Assembly: GCA_905250025.1 (NCBI GenBank)
Contig: CAJNOJ010000340.1
Location: 37,686 to 101,685 of the forward strand
Direction: 5' to 3'
DNA: 64,000 nt
Source of the DNA: Adineta ricciae
Taxonomy: Eukaryota; Rotifera; Eurotatoria; Adinetida; Adinetidae
In this document: positions 32,062-43,545 of the stretch, piece after piece
Layout: every line of letters begins with the position of its first letter
How positions within the stretch are numbered: the first letter of the stretch is position 1
Notes under the pieces: generated by a model
Databases searched by the model: none
What the model saw: only the letters and a program-made list of their open reading frames with translations
Told to the model about the DNA's origin: nothing
Position numbers and translations under genes: made by a program

Positions 32062-34528
32062 TCATTGACGATTTGTGTCATTGAATAAGGATGTTTCATT
32101 TAGATTTGGTACCAACTGTTGAATGTGAAAGATAGGAGGTAACAAAATCATCGACGAAAAGAGAATTATGATGATACCAATTATTTTCATACCGAATCCA
32201 ACTTTAATTAAATCGATCATTCTTACGCTACCACTTGAAAATATCATTGCATTAGGTGGAGTAGCTAAAAATGAAGAAGGTCATAGCCAAAAATTCCTAT
32301 GTATGAAAGGCGTACCGATTGGTAACATAAAAGAAAGAGAAACCGCCATGCAAGATGGTAAAATAAGACGTGCTGCATGGATATTCGCTGTATTTGCCTA
32401 TTCAATAAAATCAAGATGTTCAAAAGTATGTGAACAGAAGCGTAACTTACGACACTATCGAGTATCGGAAATAAAATACTCGCACATGTGAGATTACTTG
32501 TAAATTCAGTAAATATTGCACTTATTAAAATTGTCACAAAGATCACAGTTATATCAGATGCTCCGACAACAAACTGAAGAAATGATGCCAACATCGATGA
32601 CAAATCTGATGCCTAGAAGTTAGATGATAGGTCAAAATGCAATTTTGTACATTCTCTTTACTTTAAAACCATCCGCAATGGCTAAACCAGCGCCCTGTAG
32701 CATAAATACACCCCATGGAAATGTTTTACATATTTGCTCCCATCGAAGTATTGGATGGTATTGCCAATCTTCTGCAAAACTTCTTTAGATAAAATATTCT
32801 TCTTTGATTTGAATCGTCACGTACTGTGAAATGGGTTTTTGTCTGGTAAAATAAGAGGTAATGTACCAATTAGCACTGCAATTGTTCCATCTGTAACATA
32901 ACTAAATAAAATTCGGCTTTAGAATGATTTTCTAGACAAAGTAAAACTTCTACTCTTTTCGAAAGATGACCTTCCATCCAGAATAACTTGAAAAATCTCT
33001 TGTTACCCATAGTGCCACCATTGAAACGAATAAAATAGTTATTATGTATTCACGCCAATTAAAACTCCCCAGCTCTGCATACTGTTTTTTAAGTACAGAT
33101 CGCAAATGATGTTGAGATTCGATAGCTTTTCGATCTTTTTTCAGCCAAAAGAGCAATCTAAACAAATCTATGATGATCGCGTCTTTTGCGATATAGACTT
33201 ACTCTCGACGATTGTATATTAATTGCAACCATAACCAACAACATAAAAGCATGATGATACCAGTGGGTAGAGCAAATAGAAGGAAATTGGTAAAAGTTAT
33301 TTCGAATGCGTGTTGACCTTTACTGTAAAATCTAGCTCAAAAGAACGTCGTAGTTTCCCGTCATGTGAATCAAATCAAGTTACTCGTCAGTGAATCCTTT
33401 GATAAAAATGTTCGGACCAGTTCCAACTAGTGTTGCGAGACCACCAATACCTGCGCTATACGCTACAGCAATGAGAAAACCTGCGAACATACAATCGTAT
33501 ATCACCACGCCAATTTACATATCAAGATTACCAGTTTTAAGTTGCTGATAATGTTTTTGAGTGTCGTCACTAAGAAAATCTTGAGGGTGAGAGTTCAGAT
33601 GGATAGATTCACAACTTACACAACTATTTGATTATTCATATCAATGGTAACGGTTTCTTCAGTATCCAAATGCTCCGACTTCTCTGCATTCATATAGCAC
33701 GAATCATCAAAGGCAACTAATAATGAAAACAAAGACAACAACTGTTATTTAGAGCAGAAACGGTGAAAAGTTCGCACCGGTCACTTCTATGGGTGGAATA
33801 TTCTCGCGTTTTATGTCTCCTACTTCATCAGTTTGATTGGTAACTTTCTGTTGAGCTGTACTATGATGCTTTTGAAGTTCTTCGACGATAGCAATCGCTG
33901 CTGGTATCATAATGCTTGTTGCAGCTGAATTATTGATCCACATACTTATAAAGGCAGTTACTCCCATCAAACCAGCCATAATCCTATGAACAAAAAGGTA
34001 ATTAAACATAATCTCCCATAAAAGAGTAATTAATCCAAACCATTTAATAGATGAACTAATGACACTAAGAAGAAATAATGCTAATCTTCGATGTAAACCC
34101 ACTTGTTCGATTGCTTGAGCTAACATCATACTCCCGACAAATAATATTGTGATATCCTAAGAAAAGCATAGAAGAGAGAATTCCTGTAGTCCAATTGAAG
34201 TTTATTTACTTTGAAATAGTTTGTACCGACGCGATCGCTGGGTAAAATACCTGCCATCGGGAAGAAACATAACGGAAGCAAGGAAGTCACTGCATAAGGC
34301 ATTGCTTCAGATACCCAGTAAATTGATAAGAGTAATACTACATAAGCGCATCGAATTTGCTAAATCAATTCGTGAAATATACTGTTCACTTTTCTAACTA
34401 ATGAATTTGTAACTTACAATTGTTTGGATAATGAGTGGAAGTGGTAATAGTACGACCGGTGCGAGTAGGATAATCAGTAGACGCCACCATTGCTTGATAA
34501 CTTTGATCTGACATGATTGTGCCATCAT
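32062..34528 (-). CDS. SLC13-type sodium-coupled dicarboxylate/sulfate transporter
   Basis: A multi-exon plasma-membrane transporter of the DASS/SLC13 family. The start ATG at 34528 has an in-frame stop just upstream and reads MMAQSCQIKVIKQWWRLLII. Exons then give WVSEAMPYAVTSLLPLCFFP, DITILFVGSMMLAQAIEQ, GLMGVTAFISMWINNSAATS (the family's first Asn-Thr-type sodium/substrate motif), GGLATLVGTGPN (compare GGTATLTGTGPN), WGVFMLQGAGLAIADGF, IFTEFTSNLTCASILFPIL and finally MLPIATPPNAMIF after splicing at GTACGC..TTTTAG. The last exon ends at TGA 32062-32064 with a final membrane segment and a short polar tail. Introns are 45-70 bases. Substrate (citrate, succinate or sulfate) cannot be told from the sequence. 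The exact borders of the linker exons around 33540-33780 are uncertain. Confidence 0.85.
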
Positions 34529-37500
34529 TTTTTAATGCTTCATACCACTGTATTTTGAGACTTTTTCGAAGAATATCAATTTTCATTCCAGATTTACTGT
34601 GCCATCTGCTTATATAAGAACTACTACACCCTAAAGTCAAATAATCGATATTACCATATTAGCTATATCGATCCGAGCACTATAAAGTTCATCGGATCAA
34701 TCTTTTCAAAGGTGAATTACTGTGTATTAAAGTACAACATCAACGCCCTATGAGATTAAAAATGATGAAAGTACGATCGATAATCCTCAAATAACAAAAT
34801 AAGTACATATGAAAATAAGACGATGTGATCTCCAATGACGAGGTTGGCTCAGCCGCTTATCTCATGTCGTTGATCTGCCTTCGAAAACATATGAGAATTT
34901 AATAGATATCAAACGGTTTGACCAATTTAATTATACTTTGTACTAAATGGAATCCAACATTTGACTGAAAATAATAGAAAACATTTATTGTGAAAGAATA
35001 GAGAACAAATCACTATTCGAAAGAACTTAAATCCATGCTATTGACTAATCTCTTTCAGCTGATAAACGCTTCTTGTCATTTTGTGAACTGTTCATTATCA
35101 ATTCTGCTGTATGATGAGCTTTAATGATTTTCATATTTCGTATGGCAACTAGTGATGTATGCTGAATATGGATAGTTGACGGGATTTATTATGATGCTTT
35201 TTTCGATATGCTGAAAATTTGAAAAACTATCAGTTGTTACCAAGTTTCCTGCTTATTTTATCTGATTTATGATTGAAATATTTGCAAATTTACTTCTGGA
35301 TTGAGACGTAGATGAATTCTCTGTAAATGTTACTTGTCATGATCAATCTGTTTGTATTGCTTTATTTCGAACGAGAAAATAGATATCATCCATCAGAGTT
35401 ATTTGCATTGTAGTGAAGTTCATTCGAGTTAATGATCGGTGACAATTTTAATTCGTTTAACACAACTCACTATTCGAATCATATTGTTTCTTGATTTCTA
35501 TAATCGTAAATACGCCGAGTGAACATGGATTTATCCTGTTCGAAAACTCTAAATAGATATAACATTGATCATTGCACAGATACAGATAGTCATCAGTTTC
35601 CTTCTGTGCAACTTCTTAGTTGTACTAGAGTACAATATTTTCTTGATTTTAAATGTCTCCTGCATCGATTGAGCACACGAGAAAGTGAAAAACCTACGTT
35701 TCCGTTCGTCTTTTTTTTAATCTGATCGTTCTAATGTTTGTTCCTAATGGGAAAAAAATGTAGGAGCTATATGCCTACTACTTCTGCAATCCATTTATTG
35801 TATTTACACGTTTTTAGTCATGCCGAAGACTGGTGATTGAATCATTGACAGCATAGAAGCAGAAATAAACGCACACATTGAGGAAGTTTAAATAGTGAAG
35901 TGATTCATTCTTGTCGACAACTCGATGTTTTTCAACGCGACGGCGTCATCAAATGTATTTTTGGTAAATGAAGTTCACATTAGAGAATTTCGATTAAATC
36001 AGTGGAACAGAAGACGTTAGAGAATTCGTTTGTATAAACAGCTAATGTATATTGTTCTTTATAGACCAAAATTGCAAAGATCCTGTTTGATCAGATAGCT
36101 ATAGCAAACATTGAACAACAGCGCTATATTTGTTCTTTTTTTTTGCAGATATTCCACACCTCTAGCGTCGGCAGCAGGGATCGTGGAGTTGAACGCTTTC
36201 ATTATATTTTACTTCTCAATGAAAAAACTATTTTCTTGGGTCTTTATCATGTGAAAGAAAATCCTTTTAAAATCAAATGGAAAAATTCTACTCTCTTTTG
36301 AAAAGAAATCTTGTAAACGTGTCTCGTGATACAGGCAGATGTAGTGAATCTAGACTGAAATTATTCCGTCGGTATTAATTGTCACTCACGTATATTAATC
36401 TCTCTCATTATAAACGATCAAAATCATTTGATAGCGACGTGACTTCGTCAAATTGCAGCACGTATATCTCAAACAAATGAACTCTCTTAGAGTTTATTTT
36501 TATAGTGTATGGATGCCAAGTTACTAAGTATATCCTGAAAAAGATCACCTCTAAAGATTCTAGTTTGAAGGAGCGATAAGTAAAAACCGTAGCGTTAGTG
36601 ATGTGCCCGAGTATAAATGATTGAAGAGAAAAAGGTTTAAACGAATTCATGTAAACATGAATCATTCTTCAATACCTTATGATTATGAAAAAGTAAAACG
36701 TTTTGTTTTGATGCTTGAGGAGCTGAGGGATCGAACAATTCTATCATATATGCAGGTTGGGTCATAGAGTTTATTATCCTGAAGTTTTCCATAATATCTT
36801 TACAGAGAAATTCGCTAATTATTTGTTAATTTTAATTATATATCATCACAAAGAGCAAACATTTGTTCATATACTATAAGAAAAGGTACTGTCGTTAAAA
36901 AGTAAAGCGAAATGAGAGAGGTCAATGCCCTGTTTTGCGTGATTTTGCCCATATAAAGATGTAGATGAGAGAGTGATAAAGTGAGTCTAGTGAAAACAAG
37001 TATTCTTGTCAGTTGTCACAATCTCGAGGAATACAAACATATCCAACAATGTATTCATTTATTTTATAAGTTGTACAGTAGTGCTTTTGATAACCATTTG
37101 CATAGGAGTAAAAAATCCTAAATAGTGACAAACAGACCTTTGATAAATATCATTCATGGAGACTAAGATTATAAGTATGAAGATACGCAAAAAGAAGTAT
37201 ATAACCTTCATTACGAAGAAAAACGTGTTATTCTAGCGTGAAACATGCATTAATGCTGTCATTCAAACTGTCATTTACCCATATATTAATGTTGTCTTAG
37301 TTACCGAAGTTTCTTCTTCTAACAAAAACTGGAAAATTTTAGATAATACATATAATTAGAATCAAGTGGAGTATTACTCATGCGGATACAAAACTGATCT
37401 TCGACATCTTTTTTCTTGTGAAGGCACTTCTCTCTCTCTCTCTGAAATGAAAGTATTGAATAGATTCATTTATCGTTCGTCAAGCTTCCGTGTCTCCGTG

Positions 37501-37557
37501 GTAACAACAACGAATAAAACCAGGATATAACCTCACAATAATCTTGACGACATATCC
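34529..37557. other. Long intergenic region, divergent promoters
   Basis: Lies between the SLC13 gene (minus) and the receptor gene (plus). No exon with a family resemblance was found. A CT dinucleotide run sits at about 37427-37444, roughly 115 bases upstream of the receptor ATG. Otherwise it is plain AT-rich sequence. Confidence 0.5.
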
Positions 37558-38430
37558 ATGTCTAACATGAATGGATCTACCGCTCTTGATTCGTCCCCAT
37601 ATAGCTCCACCCTTATTATCATTCAAATAGCAATGTTTTCTCTCACAATCTTTTTCTCTATTGCTTACACAACTCTTATTCTCGTCGAATCTACACTTCG
37701 TAAAAACAGATTAAATTGGTTCACGATTAATGTTTGTCTCACAACTGTATTATTTAGTACCATTATGGTAATGATGAATACTCAGCAATTATTCGGTGTA
37801 ACCGGTAATATATCCTGTCACTCTACAGCTTATCTGGTAACTATGATCGCGTGTCAGTTGATGTATTCGCATTGCGTATTCGCCATCAGTAGACTTCTCA
37901 CGATTGTTTACGCACATAAGCGCGTATTTCGTTCAAATTTATGTCTGTGGGGTTACATCATCGGAGGATGGATTGCTGCTTTCTTACTTGCTTTGCCATA
38001 CGCGTTCACGGACTTTCTTATGTGTTCCAATTCAGAGGAAATAACTTTTATGTCTTACTATGCTCTGATAACTATTCTGTTCTTACCAATCATAATCATC
38101 ACTGCATGCAATACTCGCACTCTTATGTTCGTGCGTAACTCTGCACGTCGAGTACATGTTGACGGTACAGTTGGTCAAGTATCGCATAAACGCGATGTCT
38201 TTTTAGTTAAGTTAACTATTGGCACTTTTATAATGTTCGTAGTGGGATGGACACCTTCTTTTACTATACAAGTATTCGATAAAAATGCTTATATTCCAAA
38301 CATTGCAAACGAATGTTTACAAGTCTTACCATCAATAGCTCTACTTGGTGACGTATTACTATTGATATTTACTAATCAGCCAGTGCGTGTCTTGGTTAAG
38401 AATTTCACAAATAAAATCTTCCATCTTTGA
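37558..38430 (+). CDS. Rhodopsin-like seven-transmembrane receptor, intronless
   Basis: A protein of 290 residues with seven hydrophobic segments at about 19-42, 54-73, 88-118, 129-150, 163-190, 214-240 and 253-273. Possible N-glycosylation sites are Asn5 and Asn84. Cys87 at the top of TM3 and Cys156 in the second outer loop can form the usual disulfide. The TM3 end reads AISRLLTIVYAHK, so the DRY motif is replaced by SRL. TM6 has VVGWTPSF in place of CWxP, and the TM7 end reads FTNQPVRVL in place of NPxxY. It is short, with tiny loops and tail, like the lineage-expanded orphan receptors of small invertebrates. The ligand is unknown. The first of two near Met codons is chosen because it precedes an otherwise polar N terminus. 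Confidence 0.85.
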   Translation: MSNMNGSTALDSSPYSSTLIIIQIAMFSLTIFFSIAYTTLILVESTLRKNRLNWFTINVCLTTVLFSTIMVMMNTQQLFGVTGNISCHSTAYLVTMIACQLMYSHCVFAISRLLTIVYAHKRVFRSNLCLWGYIIGGWIAAFLLALPYAFTDFLMCSNSEEITFMSYYALITILFLPIIIITACNTRTLMFVRNSARRVHVDGTVGQVSHKRDVFLVKLTIGTFIMFVVGWTPSFTIQVFDKNAYIPNIANECLQVLPSIALLGDVLLLIFTNQPVRVLVKNFTNKIFHL

Positions 38431-39407
38431 TATACTACTAAAGAAATTGATCAACATCTATGAAGAACGGTGTCTTTTTACAGTGCCATATTCATGAAAA
38501 TATTTGCGCGTACGGACTTATCGGGGTACGAAACTCTTCATCAAATACTTTGTCATCAGCTATGTTTATACGCTAATTTACACTCTTCTTTTCTCTCTCT
38601 CTCTTTTTTCAGCACGTTGCGCTTCTAAAGTTTTACAGTGCTGTTTGTAACATAATAGTTTGTTTATTTTTAAAAATCAATATCAACGCAGATCAGTTGT
38701 GAAATATGTTGATTCTCAAACAAAACTATGCTCATTCATATCAAAATCGATAGTCATATGATAAAGAGTTCCATACGGATAACCTGCAGCTTAGTATTCG
38801 CTTGAAAGAATGAGGAAAAATGAGATATAAAAATTTATTTTGTAAACCACGATCGAAAATAAGACAACGTTTCTCAGAACGAGTATTTTTCTCTATCTCA
38901 ACTCTCATAAATTACAAAAGTCAATTGATACTCAAGAGAAGCTATCGTATACATTTGATAACATTGTATAAACGCATTTTTTTATTCGTCGTTATGTCAA
39001 TGAAAGAGACAGAAGAGAAAAATTCTTTGCGTATGTAGATAATAATACATCGGTGTGTATCGTCTGCTTCTTTTTCCACGAAATCCATAACTTTTGGATA
39101 TTAATAATCAACGATATGAATTATATTTGAGTTCACATGCAGAAATAGACACTCATATCCGTAATGAGGTTCTATTACCATTCGTTAGTTTTCAATTTCT
39201 ATATATCTTATGAAACAGGTGTGACATTATCTGGTGACTCATTTTATTGTATGTTGGAAATTTTTCTTTTTCGAATGTAAGATTTGCTGGACATAGAATT
39301 CTTTGAAAATTTCATATGTTTCAGAACACTTTCTTATAGAACAGTATCTGATATTACTTAATCAATTTCACCCTTTGTACGTAGATAAGACAAGTCCTAT
39401 CTGGAAC
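38431..39407. other. Intergenic between receptor and PARP genes
   Basis: No gene seen. A CT run occurs at about 38595-38606. The open frame at 38820-39038 shows no family resemblance. The promoter of the PARP gene should lie near the right end. Confidence 0.45.
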
Positions 39408-41258
39408 ATGGGAAACAAGAATAGTTCACATCGAAGTGAACCAAAGTTTGTGTGACATTTGCTATTCAATATGAACTTGTGTTAACTATTTTCTTTTCAT
39501 TATAGAGTAGATGTAGACAAAAATGCTTTCTCTACGCATATATGCAACCGATGTCATGAACAATTTAGTACTGAGATAGATCTTCAATATCATCGAGTGA
39601 GTAAGAAACCGTGTGAGTACTGTTATCCATAGTTCGATAGAAAATCACTAGATGTTATGAAAAAGTATAGCAAGCGGTCAGAAAACATATCAATGATTGA
39701 TACTGCGAATCTATTTCAGCATTTAATTGAATATACAGAAAGATACGGTTAAATTTGAGCACTTGTTTTGCTATCGATGATCTGTGGATGACGAACTATT
39801 CATTGGTATTGCCATTTTCTAGTGTAAGAAAGACGCAGTACACGCTGCAACTCCGAACTCAATAGAAGACGTGCCAGGTAAATCTACGCATACATATCTT
39901 TTTTTTTCTCGCAGAGTCTATCAGCTTTTTAAGCATTACATGACCGTTACTCACTTAGTAATGCCATCAATTTCGTTGTCTTGTTGTAGAAGTTAAAGTC
40001 TTCGGTGGCTCGATCCATGTCTGTACAGGCGATATCACACAACAAAAGGTAAGATCAAATAAAAATTCCTTCTTTATAAGGAAAATATCGAGCGATGACT
40101 AAGAAAACTGACATTTTCTATTCATACAGATGGATGCCATTGTTGTGACGACAACAACCGCTCGTTACAGAGACTCTGTTCTTCAGAAAGCAGGCGATTC
40201 TATCAAAAAACTGTACACAGATCAGGCACAAGCTAAACCAGATACATCTTTTAGTACCGATAGTGGATACCTACCGTGCAAAAAGATATTCTTTATACCG
40301 TCTTCGAAACTATCTAAAACTGCTGATAGATGGGTGTTTCGAACTATTGTTTCAGAAGCTATACAACTGATAGTTAAAGAAAAGACGATCAATATTCGAT
40401 CCATCGTATTTCCGGCTGTCGGTTGTGGCTTTCATGGCTGTGACATAAACTTTGTTGCAGAAACATTACTGAGAGCTGTTGCTTACGAGCTTGAACAACG
40501 ACCAAACTTACCCCTATCTGTTTACTTTATCGTTCAATCAAGAGATTCTATCGTCTTCAATAAGTTTGCAGAGCAGTTAAAGCTGTTGAATTCTCGTCCG
40601 CAATCATCTGCACGGCGCCCAATAACACCTAGAAAACCTTCAGCGAAAGATAATGCGCCAGTTTTCGAACGCAGAGTGCTGGATCCATCTAGCGATGTAT
40701 ATAAAGAAGTTGTTCAACAATTTCGAAAAACTATCTCTGACCAGCACTGCAAACAAATTGTTCGTATTGAAAACATTCGGAATAAACGTTGGTACAGACA
40801 ATATTTAGCAGAACGTGACGATTTCAATCACCGACTCAAAGAAAATACGGAAAGACGCTTATTCCATGGATGCTCAGAGAAAGCGGCTGATGGTATTATG
40901 AAGGAATTTTTCAATCGAGGCTTTGCCGGTAGTCACGGTGTGTATAACTTTTTCGTACCAGTACTCATCAGCTCAGTCTTGACATCATCTACTTTCGTTT
41001 TTGACACTAGGTGTTTCTTATGGGCAAGGATGTTACTTTTCATCAAATGCAAGTTATAGCCATACGTACGCAACGCCTAATGAAAAAGGAGAACGTCGAA
41101 TGTTTTTAGCACGTGTATTAGTTGGAAAGACAACGAGAGGTGATTCTTCTATGAAGTTGTGTCCTCCGGGATTTGATTCAACTACAGATGGTTCTCACAT
41201 ATTTGTTGTTTATCGAGACAGTCAAGCATTTGGAGAATATTTGATTACTTATAAATAA
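39408..41258 (+). CDS. PARP with N-myristoylation start, zinc-finger-like exon and macro domain
   Basis: An ADP-ribosyltransferase in six exons: 39408-39445, 39506-39596, 39823-39877, 39990-40048, 40130-40937 and 41011-41258, with phases agreeing at every join. The start MGNKNSSHRSEPK fits an N-myristoylation signal (Gly2, small residue at position 6). Exon 2 holds THICNRCHEQFSTEIDLQYH, a zinc-finger-like C-x2-C-x12-H. Then comes a macro-type fold from VFGGSIHVCTGDITQQK to about KLLNSRPQ; its second loop FPAVGCGFHGCD is kept, but the usual Asn-rich and Gly-rich ADP-ribose loop is replaced by VTTTTARYRDSV. The PARP catalytic domain has LFHG, then YGQGCYFSSNASYSHTYA, and ends FGEYLITYK, giving an apparent His-Tyr-Glu triad. 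A possible AATAAA lies at 41426. Macro-PARP fusions are known in animals; the likely role is signalling or antiviral, which is inference. Confidence 0.85.
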
Positions 41259-43545
41259 CTTTCCCCAATTTCAGTGGTAGTCGACATTTAGCGAGATATT
41301 GTACAAACTCGAATGAATATGAAATTTCAACTTACTTACACGGAGTTCGCTGAAGTATATCTGTGATTCATATAAAGAGTAAGGATAAAGGCGCCAGATA
41401 CGTACCCACAGCCTAAAAATTTCACAATAAACATAATAATCTAAATCATCAGGTTTGACTATTCAAAAAACTTGACATTGAAGCAAGTCATTCATTGTCT
41501 TTGTATACATATTGTTGATACGGTTTGCACAGCTCGATCTTCATATGTAACGAACATGATATCGTCTCCTCCTGCTCTCTTTTGCTCATCTCTCTCTCTC
41601 TTCCATATAAGCACGTGTCTTATTGTGAAGTGGATATATATATATATTCTGGATATGTGGGTAACCTTAATAAACACGTATACCGTGAGAAGCGGTTGGC
41701 TACTCAACTAGTTTGTCGTTCAGCATATTTATTCTATGTATCGAATGAAACAGTTTAATACAAAAAAACTGAATAGATGCTTAAAAAAGTATCTATTATC
41801 AATGATTTCTGCTATATATGTACTGCTAGATCTTTGCTGGTTGAAAACAGGTGATTCCATTGGTAATGTATTCGTCAATAATTGACCTTTCTTATTTCCT
41901 TTTTTACATCGGATGCTGTACTACAAGGTCATAAGATTTAGTGCCTTCTATAGACGACATTATTTAACTGCTAAACATTGATTATGAATACCATTATGCA
42001 ACGATACGCGTTAAAATATTTATTTTTCATTTCAGGCGTTTATGTCTTTCTAGATTTCATGTTAATTCCAGAAATGCTTAATTTATCCGTTCCACAGTCA
42101 TAATCAAAAATTGCCGATGCACCTGCATATAGAGATTACAATGAAGCAGTAAAGCAACTAGTTTTGTCCTGTGCATTTCATCTGTACTAAACACCATATC
42201 TTCTTATTTTTAGATTTATTACGACTTAATCGAAAATTATAACGAACAAAATAATAATGACACTTCATTGTTGTATGTAGTAGTTTGTATCGGTCTTTTT
42301 CTTTCCGTGAAAAGATATCGAAGTAATCTTTTTATCAGTTTTTATTGTTGACTTTGCATGTCTATTTGTCTTTATGAAGTCATCGGATGTTTGTAATATG
42401 GTCCTTAGTCTCGATCAACTATATGTTTTTTCTTATATTCATAAAGAGTAAGTGGCGTAGTATTAGCGTAGAGTACATCTCACTGTATTTTTCCTGTTTA
42501 TAGTAAACCGTAAACTACATGGGAACAGTAAATGAAGTAAAACGATCATTGAAAAGGCCACACAATATCATAGGTAAGTTGTTTCATCTTACTGCCCATT
42601 GAATAGCTTTTTTTTCTCAGGCAAAATAGCACCCGGTAGAGTTTTCTCTGTTAGCCTACTTTTCTCCCGATATCAAAGCAAAGGAATAGATATTGAGCCA
42701 TTCGGAGACTGACTGAACATATCTTTCGTCACGGCACTATTATATGTCTATAGTGGCGAGTCCCTATATAATGTGATATGCGCGAGGCGATTCATACTTT
42801 CTTAGTTTAACTGTAACTTTGAGATGAAAACTAACTAGCAGATGAGTATATTGGTAGGCTCAAATTGACTTGCTTAGAAAATAAATAAACATCAGTTTAG
42901 ATTTTAACGACACCATCCTTTCTTTGTAGAACGATGGTTCCTGCAACAGTATTGTATGAATTTCCGACGCAAACTAACGGAAAACACCTGGTTTCCGTGC
43001 GAGATTGTTCGACCTGGGCTATTCAATGCTTTTCCTTCAGTCTTCTGTTCGTTGCTCGATGTTTGCTTGCGCCAAGTTCGAATTTCCATCAATGGTGATA
43101 TGTGAAGCTGTTGTTCAAACGAAATGTCAATTGTTAAGTTTGTTTTCGTTTCACATAAGCTTCTCTTCAATAAATGGCTCCACGCACAAATCTTTTTTTC
43201 TTATCAAAAGATTTCGTTTCTCCCCTAATATACGTGGTCTCACTTAATAATGAGTAATCCGATCTGAACCCGGAAGAATGTCGATATAACTTTGTAAAAC
43301 ATTTCTCTTTTTGTCGTTCTTTCTTCGAAATCATTTAAATTTAGAGCAAAACAAAATCTGAGAAAAAAGTTCTCATCAACTTTATAGAACAAAGTGACAC
43401 TAGAAATGAAAAACGAAGAATACAAACAAAGTGACGAGAAAAAGAAACTATAAACACATAGAATGAAAACATAAAACTGTTATGAAACAGATATCACTGA
43501 TATACATAGATTATACAGAAGAAGGAATATCAATCATTGTCAACA
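41259..43545. other. Intergenic region with simple repeats
   Basis: Lies between the 3' ends of the PARP gene (plus) and FZR1 (minus). It holds a CT run near 41587-41600 and a TA run at 41635-41647. No exon set can be supported; a short ATG frame at about 42517 followed by a donor leads nowhere because stops follow the next acceptor. Confidence 0.5.

Noticed and set aside
33985-34041. Extra hydrophobic segment in the SLC13 protein
   Set aside because: It is an unspliced in-frame intron; removal gives SIKWIMAGLMGVTAF as in the family.
40222-40404. Minus-strand open frame inside the PARP gene
   Set aside because: Shadow of the macro-domain exon.
42517-42640. A duplicated first exon of the PARP gene (ATG GGA start followed by a donor)
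   Set aside because: Only the ATG GGA is shared; the rest differs and stops follow the next acceptor.
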